Positions 13,003-25,961 of a stretch of DNA of 64,000 nt are shown piece after piece. The stretch is from Phragmites australis (taxonomy: Eukaryota > Streptophyta > Magnoliopsida > Poales > Poaceae). Position numbers and translations under genes: made by a program. Numbering within the stretch: position 1 is the first letter of the stretch; every line of letters begins with the position of its first letter. The notes beneath the pieces were generated by a model. It ran no database searches, was not told the DNA's origin, and saw nothing but the letters and a program-made list of their open reading frames with translations. The stretch lies in the NCBI RefSeq assembly GCF_958298935.1, contig NC_084923.1, positions 26,884,501 through 26,948,500 of the forward strand, read 5' to 3'.

Positions 13003-13405
13003 GCTGTGTAACGGCTAGTTTTTAGAGGAACAGTATAAACAATCGCTCATCTCCACCCTTGTTTGCTGCTACTTGGGCACGAAAGAAAAACCTTCTAGAG
13101 CCAAAAGAACTCCCTCCCACTCAATTTTAGTGTGAGATTTGAGAAGACAAGTGAGTTGGGTTGAGAGATTGGAAGATTGAGTGCAAGTGAACTAAAGGCC
13201 CATCTTGAGCACTCAAGTTCATCGACAAGAAGTTCGTGAAACATTTGTTATTCTTGGGGATTCAATCCCCTAGGCGGCTAGGTGTCATCGACAAACACTC
13301 AAAGTTATGGTGTGCCGTGGGAAGTTTGTAAAGGCTTCCTTTTCGCCTCAAGAAGGGAAGAAATCAAGAGTAGAAATCCAAGCTTAAGTGTGACTGACCA
13401 ATTTT

Positions 13406-13824
13406 GGACTATTGTACTTAGGTAATTGAACCATAGGTTATCTATGAAAGCTTGACAAACAATAACAACATGACAAAGATACAATTCTTTTTTTACTGTT
13501 AACAAATAAAATTTTCAAGAGATCATGGAAAAGTTGCAATACATAAAAAAGAAATAATGAAATTTCTGTGAACCATGCAATAACAACATGACCAAGACAA
13601 AGATGCAGACCTTTCATTATTTACTCTTCATCACATTTTTTTAGCTCATGCAGGCTCAGTGCTAATAAAACTATCATATCCCATTGATTAGCCCCATTTG
13701 GGGCTTTGAAAAGTTCAGGGTTTCTTCCCTTTTTCCCCTTCATTTAATCACAAGGATTTGTCCCAACTGAAATGTGCAACAGTGGATTGAAAATTCTAAG
13801 ACCATAGGCTATCACATAAACCCT
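13406..13824. other. Unassigned AT-rich spacer
   Basis: No coding signal, repeat or recognised element is seen between the end of the copia LTR and the MITE. The words ACAATAACAACATGAC-AAGA occur twice (about 13458 and 13578), a possible old duplication. Confidence 0.4.
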
Positions 13825-14031
13825 GTTAGGCAAAGCTCTAGCTCCGAGATCCATATAAAATTTAAAGTTTGTAGGATAAAATAAAATAGTTTAAATATCT
13901 ATTTTTAATCTAAAGTAAGAATAATATGTCTCAACCAAAGACCTTCTAACTTTCCATATCTCTAACTCCAAAAATTTCTGGAGCTATGAAGGCTAACTCT
14001 AAAAATTCTTGGAGCTAGAGTTTTGCAAAAC
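13825..14031. mobile_element. MITE with about 20-bp terminal inverted repeats
   Basis: TTAGGCAAAGCTCTAGCTCC (13826-13845) is inverted as GGAGCTAGAGTTTTGCAAAA (14011-14030), matching at 17 of 20 positions. Subterminal GGAGCTA / TAACTCTAAAAATTC words repeat inside. Length is about 207 bp with no coding capacity. No clear target duplication was found, so the superfamily is unresolved (hAT- or PIF-like are possible). Confidence 0.6.
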
Positions 14032-17000
14032 AAGTCCATGAACTAAAGAAAAAACCAAATCTCTGCATCACTTACGAGTTAGGACATAAACTATGACATA
14101 AAGTTTCAGATCTAAAGAGCAATAAAATCAAAATTGAACCCAAATTAAGCAAATGAGCAAGCAGGAAGCACTTGTGTTGGCGTTGGCATTGATAGCAGCA
14201 CGAGAAGGCAGTGGCAACTCTAGGAGATAGCGATGCATGGACTTGGGTCCGGAAGGTGCATCTCCGATGGATGGCATCATAGGCAGGCATCTCGTCGAGT
14301 GGTCGGACCGAGCACGCGGATGCTCAACGATGGGGGCGACGTGAACAGCGGCGAGAGCGCAAGCTCAGGCTTCTCAGCAACAACCGGCGAGGGTGGGGCA
14401 GCAACCGGCGCCTAGTAGCTAGGGTTGGCCAATCGCGAATCGGGATTCAAGCGAACCACGCAGGTGGTCAATTGGGTGAAGATGTGAAGTAGGCCAGTGG
14501 GGTTTGCCGCTTTGGGCTTGTAGCCTGTGTGCTCAAATGAAAAAGAAGAATCATGTGAGAATTCCCTGTAAAAATGGGACTTCGAAAATAGGATCGAAAA
14601 ACAGCTAAACCGGTTTTGACCCTGTTAAAATTAAATTTCCTGTTTTCATCTTGTTCCCACTAAGCCCTAAAAATATAAAAATAGTTAGGAAAAATATAGA
14701 AAACAAAACATGACAGGACAGGATGGGATTTCTCCTATCGTTTTCATCCCTAGTAGTTTGTGCACGGGCCAGTGGTGATCCATCCAACGAAGCGCGTCTT
14801 GAGATGATGTACGAGCGTCTCAAACGCTACTCAATGTGGGCCTAAATGGCATGGGGGAATACATACATGCAAGAAACTCGCCCATGGGTTATACCTTGCT
14901 GCGATTAGCTTCACGTTTATAACATGCTTTCTTCCCTTCTTCTCTCTAAAGAAGATACTTTGTCCCCTATATAACTCTAAGTAATTCACCTCAAAAGATT
15001 CCAAGTAACAATCTCAAAAGTTAATCTAATTAATTCTTCTTTTAGAATCTTGAACTACTTCATATTTTTACATTATTACAAATAAGCCCGGAATCAAATT
15101 CAGAAAAGATGTGCAAAACTTGTGGCATGGACTATGGCCACAAAACATTAATTAGACAAAATTCACCACAAAGCCATTGACTAAGTCTATGTTTGTTCTA
15201 CAATATGTCACTCGTTGTGAGGGTGAGGGTGACATGCGGATGCTCAGTATACAACATTGGCATATGGTGAACAAACAAACATATTCAATGACGTATAGGG
15301 GATTGCCCCAATACATCACCTCCATTGATGGCAATACCATGATTATTTAACATTTTCGCAACATTAGGTACATGCATGTATGCGGTAATGTATAAAATCT
15401 CCATATTGTCGAGCTTTCTGGCTCCATTGTTATTCCCGATTGAGCTCTGCTACGACAAAAATGTTGTCCGGCATGGGGTTCAAAAATTGGTCGAAAACTG
15501 CTTGATATTTGCAAAAAAAAAAAGTCAATTCGGTCCACACTAAATTTTGAATTCGACCGGTTTCCGAATTTGAATTAAAAAAATCACAAAAAATTCTAAA
15601 AATACTAGAGATAATTCTAAGAACTTCTGTTAAAAAACTTTCAAAAATAATATCGTTTGCATCATATTTTATATGAAGGAAGCTTAAAAAAAAGAAAAAT
15701 ACTGAAATGGGCCATATGAATATGATGATTTGGCCCTCACGTTAAACAAAATCTTACATGCAAACACATATTTTTTGTGTAGGACGTATCTTAAGAGAAT
15801 CTTTAAAATTTGTTTCACTTTATTTAGATTTTTATTAATTTCTCCATGATTTTTACAAAGTTCACAAGTATAAAATGAACATGTTAAGAAACAGCACTGT
15901 AATTAACTTTCTCATGGCTACTTATTATTTTTTTCTACATAAACCATAATATAAGTAAACTAATAAAAGTGGTTTCACTAATTTTGTAGGTGTGATGGTT
16001 TAGTTATGAATTAATCTACTTGCAACATATTTACACAATCCTGCATGCTATAATAATATTTGAGTTCATGTATTTTTAAAAGATATAGGATTATGTAAAT
16101 AGACTAAAAAAATTTGTTTCATGATTTTTGGATTAGGAAAGAATTAAATATGCATTTAACTAGGTTTAAAAAATACATTTTATCACAGAAAATATACAAC
16201 ATTTTCATGAGTATAAATACTTTTATTATGTAGATAATGTTACAAGGAAACCAATAAAATTTGGTTCACTTGATTTAAAGCTAAGATGAATTAGTTATTA
16301 ATTTTACAATATTGAGCTATTTTAAGTTTTTTTAACTTTACTAAAATTCGATAAAACCGAAGGGTTTTTATGGAAATCGAACGGTATTTAACCACAAATA
16401 AAATGTGAAAAATATGATAAGTTTTCAATTGAATTGGACCGGTTACCAAATGATTGATTCGATCAGATTTTACCTTCATCAAACTAGTTTGATCGTCCGA
16501 ATTCTTATCAAATTTTGATCATCCGAATTCTTATCAAGTTTCAATCGCATTTTGTGATATTCGCAAATTTCAGAAATTCACTGGATCCGGTTTTTTTATG
16601 TCAAACGAATTTATCACATTTAACCTTTGTCCGGCACCGATGTTGCCCAATGGACTGCCTGGTCAAACAAGACTGCGATGCCTGCAAACAACACTGACCT
16701 ACGTAGAGTGCGATGCCTTCATCCAAACCAACGGCGGTTTTGTGCTACTACAAAAACAGGAAGCTAACCCATGCTCTGCCCGTGCCGTGCGCCACCCTCT
16801 CCACGTGCCGGCACATGGTCCAATAAGCCGACGCGTGCACGCTCGCCCAGGAAGCGGCACCCACCGCTGCGATTCCTAGCCACGTGAAAATAGGACGGGA
16901 GGTCCCAGGTGCATGCATCGAACACGGACGGGGCCTCCAGCGTCCAGGGGCCGAATCATACTAGACCACGTTGCTGGCAGCAGTACGGTGGGCGCGTCAG

Positions 17001-19470
17001 CGGCAGCGTCCCTGTCTCGGTCGGCACGTGAATCAGGTCGGCGAGCCTCGGTCTGCACGTGAATCGCCAGTTCGCCGCCCTGACCTGCCTTGTCGGGGAC
17101 TAGCCCCTCAAGGGTAGTACGGCGTTTATGGACCTGATTCATGTCGTGAGAGGTTTATGGAGGACATATATGCTTGCTATAGTTGGTGCCAGTGGCACCC
17201 GAGCGTTGGATGGCAGGTTTTCCGGTGGCACGCTCCCGCACAATGGTTTCGGCGTAACACATGCTACGGTGGCACGCTCCTGCAAAGAATATAGTAGTAG
17301 TACAATTGACATGAAAGACCACATTTGGTGGCCATACTGGCGCTATGGCAGAGGCTTCAGCAGTAAGACCATCTTAACTATATTTTTTACTTCCTAATTC
17401 TTAACTATATTCTTTTACTTCCTAATTCTTTTTTAATAGTGTCCTCTTTAAATTGCATGAAGGCTTGATTCGCTCGGTGCCATCTTATTCTTCTCCTCAT
17501 TTTTATTTCTTTTATTTTCTCTCATTTCTAATACCTTTATTTTTAATACCTTTATTTTTAAGATATTTAAAAAAAATGAGAGAGAATCAAGTTTAAAAGA
17601 AATAATTTTAAAAATCCTTTTATAACAGAAATTGTAAAGAAAAAAATATTTGAGTACTAAAGAAAATAATAATCTCCTCGTGAAAAAATCCGCATCCACG
17701 AAAAAAATCCCTTAAAATGGTACAATGAAAACTAATAGAGGTTATAAAGGGTCATGACATGTTGGGTGCAGGTCGCAACCACAACCGTAAAACTTGAGGA
17801 AGATGCGCTGCGCTCCAGTGACATCAAAGCACAGCTGCTGCTCGTAGAAGTCGATGGTGGCAGCGAGTTAACAGAAGGCACAAAACTTTCCGTTAAGTTG
17901 ATAAGCTGCATTTTTACTCAATAGAAACTGCATCCTGTCAATTGGCTCTGGGTGGTCCATGTGCCCCGATGGATGCAAAGACTTGTATTACATTTGTCAA
18001 ACATGACTTTCTTTTCTTCTTCATTTTTCCAGTCTTTCTTTTTGATTTCGTAGGCTACGTGCTTTCTAAGGTTTTACACTCTCGATAAAATAGCCATACG
18101 ACCATAGGTGTCAAGTTTTATAAGAATGAAGACCAAAATAATATGTGTTTCCGGGTTAGAAAAGAGAATTAACTAAAATATCAATTAATTGGAACAAGTG
18201 GAGAATCATTTTTTATATATTACACCTTGTACCATTACATTTGGAGTCAGAGAGGTCATGAATTCGTGATCACTTAAGCTCTGCCAATCAGACATGAACG
18301 CACACAAGATTTAACCAAAGCGTCACACAGTATACATATGGACGGTGAACACTAGCAAGTAGCTATGGCTGGATGATGAACACTCTCCTCTCTTACAGTC
18401 TCGGAGCCAAACCTTAGAGAGTAGCTATGGCACAACCGCTGGTGCCTTTAGCCAGGCTTACCGGAATCTGGTTCCACCACTCTGTGCATAGATGTGAACA
18501 TTCACTCATACCACGAGATCAGTTAAATTTAACCGTTGTCCACTTGTTTGTTATGTGCAGTACACAACCACGAGAGTGGGGGACAAAAATGAGGACCAAA
18601 ACCCGATCCGTCCCACCCAGGGGCTGCATCGGAGGGCCGCGCCGCCCGGTTGGGCCCCAGCTCCCGGACCACTGGGGGACGCGATGTAACTTCCTCCTCC
18701 CCCCACTAGCTTTTAGCTCGGGTAAATCAGGCCACCCGTTTGGCGAAACGGGGACGAAAGCTGCTTTCGCTCGCTACCCTCACGCTCACCGATGCGCACG
18801 AGGCGGAGCGTACGACTCCCGGACGTGGCGACCCCACCCAGGTTCTGCGTTTCCTCGCGCCAGTACCGCCGCAAGGTCCCCGGGACGCGTGGGCGCGTGA
18901 ATCTTCATCGAGGCAAGTTGCACCGTTCGTGGAAACCTCTAGCGGCACACGGTAGCTAGCTTAGTAACGATCCACTGACGCCTGGGCTCGGTGGCACGAG
19001 GGAACAGCATTGTCTGTGACGTTGTGAACGGTCCGGGTAGATGCCGCGGTCGTGACCAGGAGTCGGATGGAAGGAGAGGGCGCTGCTGGTGATCGCCGCG
19101 CTGATTCGTTGTGGGACCGCACCCCGGGGAGGGAGGGCACAAGTTGCGGTGCGCCTCTGGTGACGGGACACCCCGTCCTTTATCCGGCACTGCGCCACAC
19201 CCCAGAGCCTTCTGCACTTGCGGACCCACCGGCTGCTGCGTGCCGCAGCGTCGTAGCCCCCAGGATCACGAGGTTGCACCTTGGAAATGTTTGAGTGCGT
19301 GGAAATATCAAAGCATAAGCTCTAGGTATTAGAACAAGGAACAATACGTTCTTCACTTTTGGCCAATAGCACATCTGTGATTTACACGCGAGTCTCATCT
19401 CCGTGCACTTTTTATAATATGGACGACTGGACAGCTTGTTTCAACTTTCAACGTTTAAAAGAATATTAAG
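14032..19470. other. 5.4 kb without a supportable gene
   Basis: Nothing here can be called a gene. Sub-blocks differ strongly. 14140-14440 is GC-rich with broken short ORFs. About 15520-16620 is very AT-rich and has recurring AATTCGG / CCGAATT words near both ends (15522-15570 and 16340-16590), suggesting a decayed inverted-repeat element. 16620-17120 and 18560-19290 are GC- and CpG-rich, like gene promoters or first exons, but their ORFs overlap on both strands and show no known domain. They may be remnants of captured gene fragments. Confidence 0.4.
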
Positions 19471-19636
19471 GCTACATTTGATTCATTACTATATATTGCC
19501 AGAGGGACGGAATCAGTCCTGAGCTAAGCTTTATTCTATCATATTCAAATTTGAATTAAATTAAAAAAATATTATTTCCATAGTAAATATAAGCGTGACT
19601 TAGCTCATAGCCTGAGCTGAAGGTCAACCTACCATA

Positions 19637-20488
19637 AATTTTTTTTAGCCTATTTAAAATTAATATTTTAATAATAGCCCGTCGGGACCTATATTTTCAG
19701 AAACTGACCCATTTTGTCACGCCAGTAGATTTGGCGTGACTCACCGCTTGGTCACGCCACGGAGCCGAGCGTGACTGCCGTGCCACGTCGGCGGGCGGCC
19801 CGCCCAGTGCCACGTGGGCGTGCCGACGTGGCAGCCCTGAGTCGCGCCAGGGCGCATGGCGCGACTGGAGTCACGCTAGGCTCTATGGCGCGATAGAGCG
19901 CCATACAGGCACACCGGCTGTCCTCCCTCTGTCACGCCAAGGGCGCTAGCGCGATTCTAGTCATGCCAACCCCTTTGGCGTGACAGAGGCATATACAGGC
20001 CGGGCGCCGGCCCTCTCTCCCGCACGCAACAGATTCTTCCTCAACCAGCCGCAAGCAGGAGAGGTCTCTAGCGCCGCCTCGCCCTCCTCCACCCCCATTC
20101 TCCACCGATTTGAGCCCGATTCAAAGGGGATTTAAAGGGAAAGAGTGCTAGTAAGGTATCTCCTCCAATCCCTCCAATTTTTTTTGGTTAAATCGGTTTG
20201 CATTGCTAGTTTTCGGGTTGTTAGGGTTTAGAACTTGATTCGGTTGATCTACAAAATTTCAACGTTTCGATCTAGATTGGTGGTCATATATCATGCTATG
20301 TACGTATACCAACGCATATCTATCGTGTGGAATTTGTTGCATGCAATCGGTTGAGCGTAGGAAATTGAAATTCATATAGCTATACTAAATATATATGAGC
20401 AATGCATGTTTTTGCATTTGTATACTTGCGGAGGATGTTTTGCATTGTAGAGATGTAATTTAGTCGAATTGAAATGTTTAATGTGTAG
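19637..20488 (+). repeat. Left TIR of the MULE, with promoter, leader exon and intron start
   Basis: It pairs with 27846-28659. The outer half is GC-rich and packed with GTCACGCC/GGCGTGAC half-sites in imperfect palindromes. The inner half has a gene-start character: a pyrimidine-rich leader, a donor-like TAAG/GTATCTCC near 20156, a telobox at 20222 and AT-rich intron-like sequence. An extra 27-bp segment near 20422-20450 is absent from the right TIR. Confidence 0.9.
20222..20229 (+). promoter_or_regulatory. Telobox (TAGGGTTT) in the left TIR
   Basis: The inverse of AAACCCTA, an element common near transcription starts of plant genes active in dividing cells. It is conserved in the right TIR at 28074-28081. 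Its role here is inferred only. Confidence 0.45.
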
Positions 20489-20543
20489 GTTTTTAATGTG
20501 CTATAGCGATGATACACGTGTAGTGTTTGGATGGTTTGTGTAG

Positions 20544-23462
20544 ATGGAACGCATTGTGTGTGTTTTTTATGGTGGCACGGTTAGTACAAATGGGGAGATC
20601 GATAAGATGAGGGAGGAAGTGTTGAAATTTGGGAACCCTCCTTGCTTCGATGAAATTGTTGCTCGGGATAGGGTAGTTTTGAATGTTGATGCGGATGGAA
20701 GTTATGTTACTGTACGGGGAAGGTTGGATACCGGTAGGGGTGGCAAGGCTCACTATGTTGTTATGGAGTTGGCATCAGAAAATGATTAGAAGCTGTATAA
20801 GGAATGTTTGAATGGTTCTCAAGTTTGTTGCACGGAGTTGGTAGTTGATGTCGGTGTCGGAGAAAGCTCGATGCCATCGGTTCAAGATGTACCGAGCAAT
20901 AGTAGCCAAGAAGTGGAGCCTGTTGAGCATTTGACCCAGGAAATTCCATGTATTGTCGCAGAGGGTGCCGGTACCGCCATACTCGCGGATGGTACAGTTG
21001 CAGAGTTAACTCGGGCATCTGTTAAGAAGGTACATGCTGGTGGTTCAAATAAATTTGATATGGCTGTTGTATGTAATGATTTCGATGATGATTATTTTGA
21101 GGATGAGAAGGCTCAGGAAAATGTTGAGGAAACTGAAACATTTTCCTTGTACAGTGAGGATGATGTCGAAGATGATGAGATAGAAGAAGTGGAACATGTT
21201 AGGCAATGACACGGTGGTGTTGAGGTGGGAGCAGAAGCGGGAGAGAATGAGGAGATAGCTTGGTGGGACGAAATTTACACGGAGCAGGAGGTAAGGACAC
21301 TCAAGGTGGTACATGTGGACGTGCCCGAGGTGCCTGGTTACGAGGACATTTCGTTGACGAAGAGTGCTCTATGTGATAATAGCTTAATGTCGATGGAGGA
21401 GGAACAAGACGATGAGAAGGAGTTAGTTAAGAAGGGGATGTTATTTGATAGTCTTGATGAGGTGAAGTTCTGGTTCAGGGGCTACTCAGTTCGGCACCAC
21501 CGGCCGTATGACGTGTTCCGTTTGAATGCGAAGGAGAGGTACACTTTAAAGTGCCAGAAAGGTTGTGGATGGGGTGTATGGGTCCGTCGTATCCCAGGTG
21601 ACGGCCAACGATGGAAGGTCACAAATGTAAAACAGCCTCACACTTTCGGGTCTGCGAGGCCGGAACAAGTGCACTCCCAGTGCACGGCTACTTATCTTGG
21701 TTGACGCATCGCTCCAATCGTTAGGGCGGACCCGGACACGACTGTGATCTCTCTAATTGAGTCTATAGTTGGGTTCACAAATTACCGGGTACTGTACGGC
21801 AAGGCATGGAGAGTGAAGCAACATGCCATGGTATTACTTTAGGGAGATTGGAAGGAGGCATACGCGAGGGTCCCTAGGATCTTGAATGCAATTTCACACG
21901 TCAATCCCAGGACGAAGTGGTTCATTTCAACTGGTGGCATGATGGCAAGCGATGGCGGTGTCATTAAACCGGTCATGCAGCGTGTGTTTTGGTGCTTTCA
22001 TCAATGCATGGAGGCCTTCAAACATTGCCGGCCCATGATAAGTGTCGACGCCACATTCTTGACGGGAAAGTACAAGGGTGCACTGATGATTGCTGTTGGC
22101 ATTGATGCAGAGGATCAGTTGATCCCCTTAGCATTTGCGTTGACGGAGGGAGAGCGGAACAGTAGCTGGTCTTGGTTTATGTGCCTGGTTTGCCGTCACG
22201 TAATTGGAGCGGGGCGTCAAGTCTGTATGATATCGGATCGGCACCAGGGTCTCCTTAATGCAGCAAGGGAACACATGGAAGATTACCCTCTTCTCGTGCA
22301 CCAGTGGTGCATGCGTCATTTTGCTGCGAACATTTGGAGAAGGCAGAAGAGCAAGGAGGTACTTGCCGAACTCAAAGTAGTTTACAAGGTTAAAGAGGAG
22401 AGACAGTTTGAAAAGAAGCTAGTAGAATTGGAGAAGATATTGAACGAGCCTGCGACAGAGTGGTTGAAGAGCGAAATAGCTAACAAGTCCAAATGGGTGC
22501 AAGCGTTTGATGCGGGTGGATGTAGGTACGGAATCATGACAACAAATATCTCGAAGGTATTCAACAACGTCCATAAAGGCATCCGTGCAATACCGGTTTC
22601 TGCCATCATTGAGTACACCTTTCATAAATGCAACTACTACTTTGTCGATCGTTGGAAGAGAGCACGCGCAGGTATTGCTGCTGGTGAGGTGTGGGGAAAA
22701 GCCATTGCTAAGCACCTCACATCGCAGGGGGAGATATCAGCTACACAGGAAGCTCAGCTCTTTGATCCAAGGAGCTATGTTTACAGCGTGAGATCCGCAT
22801 TTCGGACATGCGTGGGGGGTGAGGGCTTTGGCGGTAGAATCTACAGAGTCGACTTAACCACAGTGCAGTGCACGTGCAGGACCCCACAATTGCTGTATAT
22901 CCGGTGCTCCCATGTTATCACAGCATGCCGGGTGAGAAGAGTTGACCATACAAGTCCCGACTACTTGACCCCATTGTACTCTAAAAGGATGGCTCTAAAG
23001 ACTTGGGAGTCCACCTTTGAGCCTTTACTTGATGCTTCACAGTGGCTGGAGTACAATGGCGACAAATATGTGCCCGATTGTGGGCTATTGAAACAAAAGG
23101 CAGGGAGGAGGAAGAGGAAACATCTTCGGAATGAGATGGATGATAGCAGCAAAGGTTACGGTGAAGACATGTATGGAGTAGGAGACTTTGATGAGGCACC
23201 TATTAAAATTCGTTGCTCTATATGCCACCGGTTGGGGCACAGGATGGAACAACACAAGGCGGGTCCGAAGAATAATCCTAATCGTAGGAAAAGGGGGAAT
23301 TCTAGTAGCAGGGAAGTAGATCGCAGACAGGTAGAGGTGAACTACCTGCTATCGTTCAGTTGTTCTATATATAATGTTTTATACTTGCCATAAATTAAAT
23401 TTTTTCCCCGTTCGCTAACAACCCTCTTACTACTTACATTTTAGGGTGATGGCGCACCCTGA
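20544..23462 (+). pseudogene. MURA-type MULE transposase, one frame with four nonsense codons
   Basis: One frame runs from ATG 20544 (directly after a TGTGTAG acceptor) for 929 codons to a donor at 23330/23331; a spliced tail would stop at 23460-23462. Four stops interrupt it: TAG 20787, TGA 21207, TGA 21702 and TAG 21840, with no frameshift. Domains: an N-terminal PB1-like segment, an acidic region (about residues 165-225), a MuDR DNA-binding domain with CX4CGW (about 296-386), and a MULE DDE core with D502 (SVDATF) and D565 (SDRHQG) plus the WCxRH motif near 588. These are followed by a SWIM zinc finger (C776, C778, C788, H790) and a knuckle C891-X2-C894-X4-H899-X4-H904 whose last residue is His, not Cys. 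It would bind the TIRs and excise the element in the nucleus. Length suits an autonomous MULE transposase. Confidence 0.9.
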
Positions 23463-25961
23463 CTACTCGCTCCTTGAGACGTTTTACGACAGGGAGCACC
23501 GAGCGCACCTGATGGTCGATGACGGCGAGGTACGATTTATGCATGCTTGTTACATCTAAGTGCTACATAAGATGCATGTGTCACTTATATTTTGAAATTA
23601 CAATGATTCTTTCAGGTGCTATCACCACTTCGGATTCGCACTCACAGCCCTCTCAGGTGGGATGAGAGGTACGCCCCATACATTGGGCGTGCAGGATTCC
23701 TACCGTTGGCTCGGTTGGTCACGACGGGGTTGCCGATGTTCGACAATGCAGCTCTGACTGCGCTAGTTGACCGTTGGAGGCCCAAGACACACACCTTCCA
23801 TCTCCCTTGCGGCGAGCTCACGGTCACTCTCCAGGATGTGGAAAAAATACTCGGGCTTCCAGTGGACGGGCAGCTTGTTTGTTAGAATGTGCAACCCGCA
23901 GGGTGGAGAGACATGGTCGGGCTGATTGTTGGCAGTAGGCCACCAGAGCCTGCGCAGGACGCGAAGGACAAGAAACCTTCAGGCATTAGCTCTGCCTGGT
24001 TGGCTCAGAATTTCACGGAATGTCCTGACGATGCAGCGGAGCACGTCGTCGAGAGGTACGCCCGTGCGTGGTTGTGGCATCTTGTTGGAGCCTACTTGTT
24101 CCCGGACGGGAGTGGGAACACAGTATCGTGGATGTACTTGCCGCTACTAGGAGAGGAATGGGAGAACGTTGGCCTTTACAGTTGGGGATCAGCCACGTTT
24201 GCATGGCAGTACCGGCAGTTATGTGATGCTTGCAGGCGTAGTGGGGACCATGCCAACCTTGGTGGATGCGCGTACCTCTTGCAGGTGTGGATGTGGGAGC
24301 GCCTGCCAGTTGGTAGACCCGATCGATTCTCCCCCGGGGTACGTTTTTAAAGTTTTGTTTCAATTTGTATTCTTTGTGGATATTTCGAAATGTCATATGA
24401 TGTGTGTTTCACTGTAGGTTTGGCAGTTCGAGGACGAGGGCTCGCTCCCGACCGTTGCTTTCCTTTGGAGGAACGTCCGGGCGGTGATTGGAAACGCAGG
24501 AAGGCGCTACCTCTTCTACACTAATGAGCTAGACTGCATCATGCAAAGCTACATGAGTGCAATTGGTTATGAATTTCGTATTTCACACACTTGCATATGC
24601 CAATTGACATTTTCGTTAATTTTCAGGTGACATGGGAGCCATATGACCGACACGAGATCCTTTCGATGGGTCTTAGCCCTTTGTGCACACGGGACATGGA
24701 GTATTGGCGGTCCATTCTCCCGCTTATTTGCTTTTACATTGTTGAGATGCACTGTCCAAACCGTGTGATGAGACAGTTCGGGAGGTTACGGCGGACGCCT
24801 CCAGACACGACACCCACATCCGTGGCTTTGCACAAGTGAGTACTAATACGTCTTGCATGGTTCAAGGGATCTTTTATGTGTGGTTATATGTGTCTCTGAT
24901 TCTGCCATCTTGCAGAATTGACAGGAGGAAACAACGAGGCGCTCAAGATTGGCGGGACGTGCACCATAACTACTTGGTGCAGTGGAGCAACCGGGCGTAG
25001 ACAATCGTACATGGTGGACCCACCCACCGCTCGAGTCTGTACCGCGAGTACCTGAGGTGGTTGCATGACTCCTCCAGGTTGGCAATCAAGCCGAGATGAG
25101 TTGCAGCTGGAGCGGAGGATTTGCCAGACTCTGATGATGAGGACGGCCTTGTAGATGAGTACGACCAGATCACGAGACACAACCGTCAGCCCGAGCGTGG
25201 TCCGCTTCACAACTACATGGTATTTGTATTTTGGCACACCAACATTGTATTCGTTCATGGTTTCTACCGTACTTTACAGATTGCGTAGGCGTTGCAGGGA
25301 TAACAGCTCGGGCGCCTTGCTAATGAGGCTAGGCAAGCTTTGCTTGTACCCCCCGGGTCAGCGAAAGAGGTTGGCCAACTTCGTGCTTTTGTAGAGGTAA
25401 TAGTTGTCTAAGTTATAACTATTCAAATTTTCTCCTACTTGTTCACATACTCAGAAAATTTGAACTAATTGTTTGCAGAGGGTTCGTAGGAGCTGCCGCT
25501 GCCTTGCTTTCAAGATGAGCTGCATGACGACCCCGGATGTGGAGCTTGCACATGGTGGGCCTTCTTCAGAGCCATCTGTTGGCCACACGGGTGCTTCAAC
25601 ACAGCAGCAGACGCCGGTGCATTACGGTACCCGGACTCGCACGCGCAGCACTAGTGTGGCTCGGACGCAGTCGCATAGTATGACTGGAGCCGCCTCTACT
25701 TCCGTTGGGGCGGCTGCATGAGGCAAGGCCCCACAGGAGCAAACCTCAGAGAGCGAGGAACAGAGCTCGGACGATGGAGACCCATCGTATAGCGCGGATG
25801 TGATGGGGACCTCACACCTCGCAGGCGCCCCTCCAGCTACCCAGCCTTCACAGCCCCCACGGCGCCGCCGAGACAGGACAGACATTGCTAGTGGCAATGT
25901 CCTTCCATCCAACACGGCCCGCGAAAGGAGGAAGAAGAAGCCCTACACCCCTGGGATGTGA
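23449..25961 (+). pseudogene. Plant mobile domain (PMD, MAIN-like) gene carried by the MULE
   Basis: Seven exons can be traced: 23449-23529, 23616-24338, 24418 to about 24552, 24626-24835, 24916-25219, 25280-25396 and 25479-25961. Most junctions have GT/AG and keep frame. Exon 2 contains the PMD signature (RWRPKTHTFHLPCGELTVTL, then LGLPVDG); exons 2-5 continue the domain (WMYLPLL, WEPYDRHEIL). The last exon is Ser/Thr/Pro-rich with an acidic patch and a basic end (RERRKKK). Stops at 23883, 24998, 25097, 25286, about 25301 and 25719 break it, and the exon-3 donor looks lost (ATGAGT where GTGAGT is expected, 24553). PMD proteins include host MAIN/MAIL1 and many transposon-borne copies; the molecular role in transposition is unknown. 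Its ATG sits four bases after the acceptor that would end the MURA intron. Confidence 0.85.

Larger units (their letters stand above)
5652..13405 (+). mobile_element. 3' LTR of the copia element, split by a nested solo LTR
   Basis: The LTR runs 5652-5948 and resumes at about 11890, after a 5.9-kb insertion. It begins TGAGAATGCATTTAGCC after a polypurine tract. Its first 300 bp contain a diverged internal duplication (about 5687-5760 and 5809-5880, GACTAA...GTTGTTAGTAGG type). The distal part has the CGGATACTCCGG-type short repeats (12780-12990), a TATA box at 12995 and the phrase GTGTGCCGTGGGAAGTTTGT near 13310 that marks the U5 end of this family. The exact 3' end is uncertain; recognisable similarity stops near 13405. 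Confidence 0.65.

Noticed and set aside
15520..16620. AT-rich block with AATTCGG words as a complete inverted-repeat transposon
   Set aside because: No defined termini or target duplication could be found by eye.
18427..18900. 157-codon ORF in a GC-rich block
   Set aside because: ORFs overlap on the other strand, no domain is seen and codon use looks like GC-driven openness.
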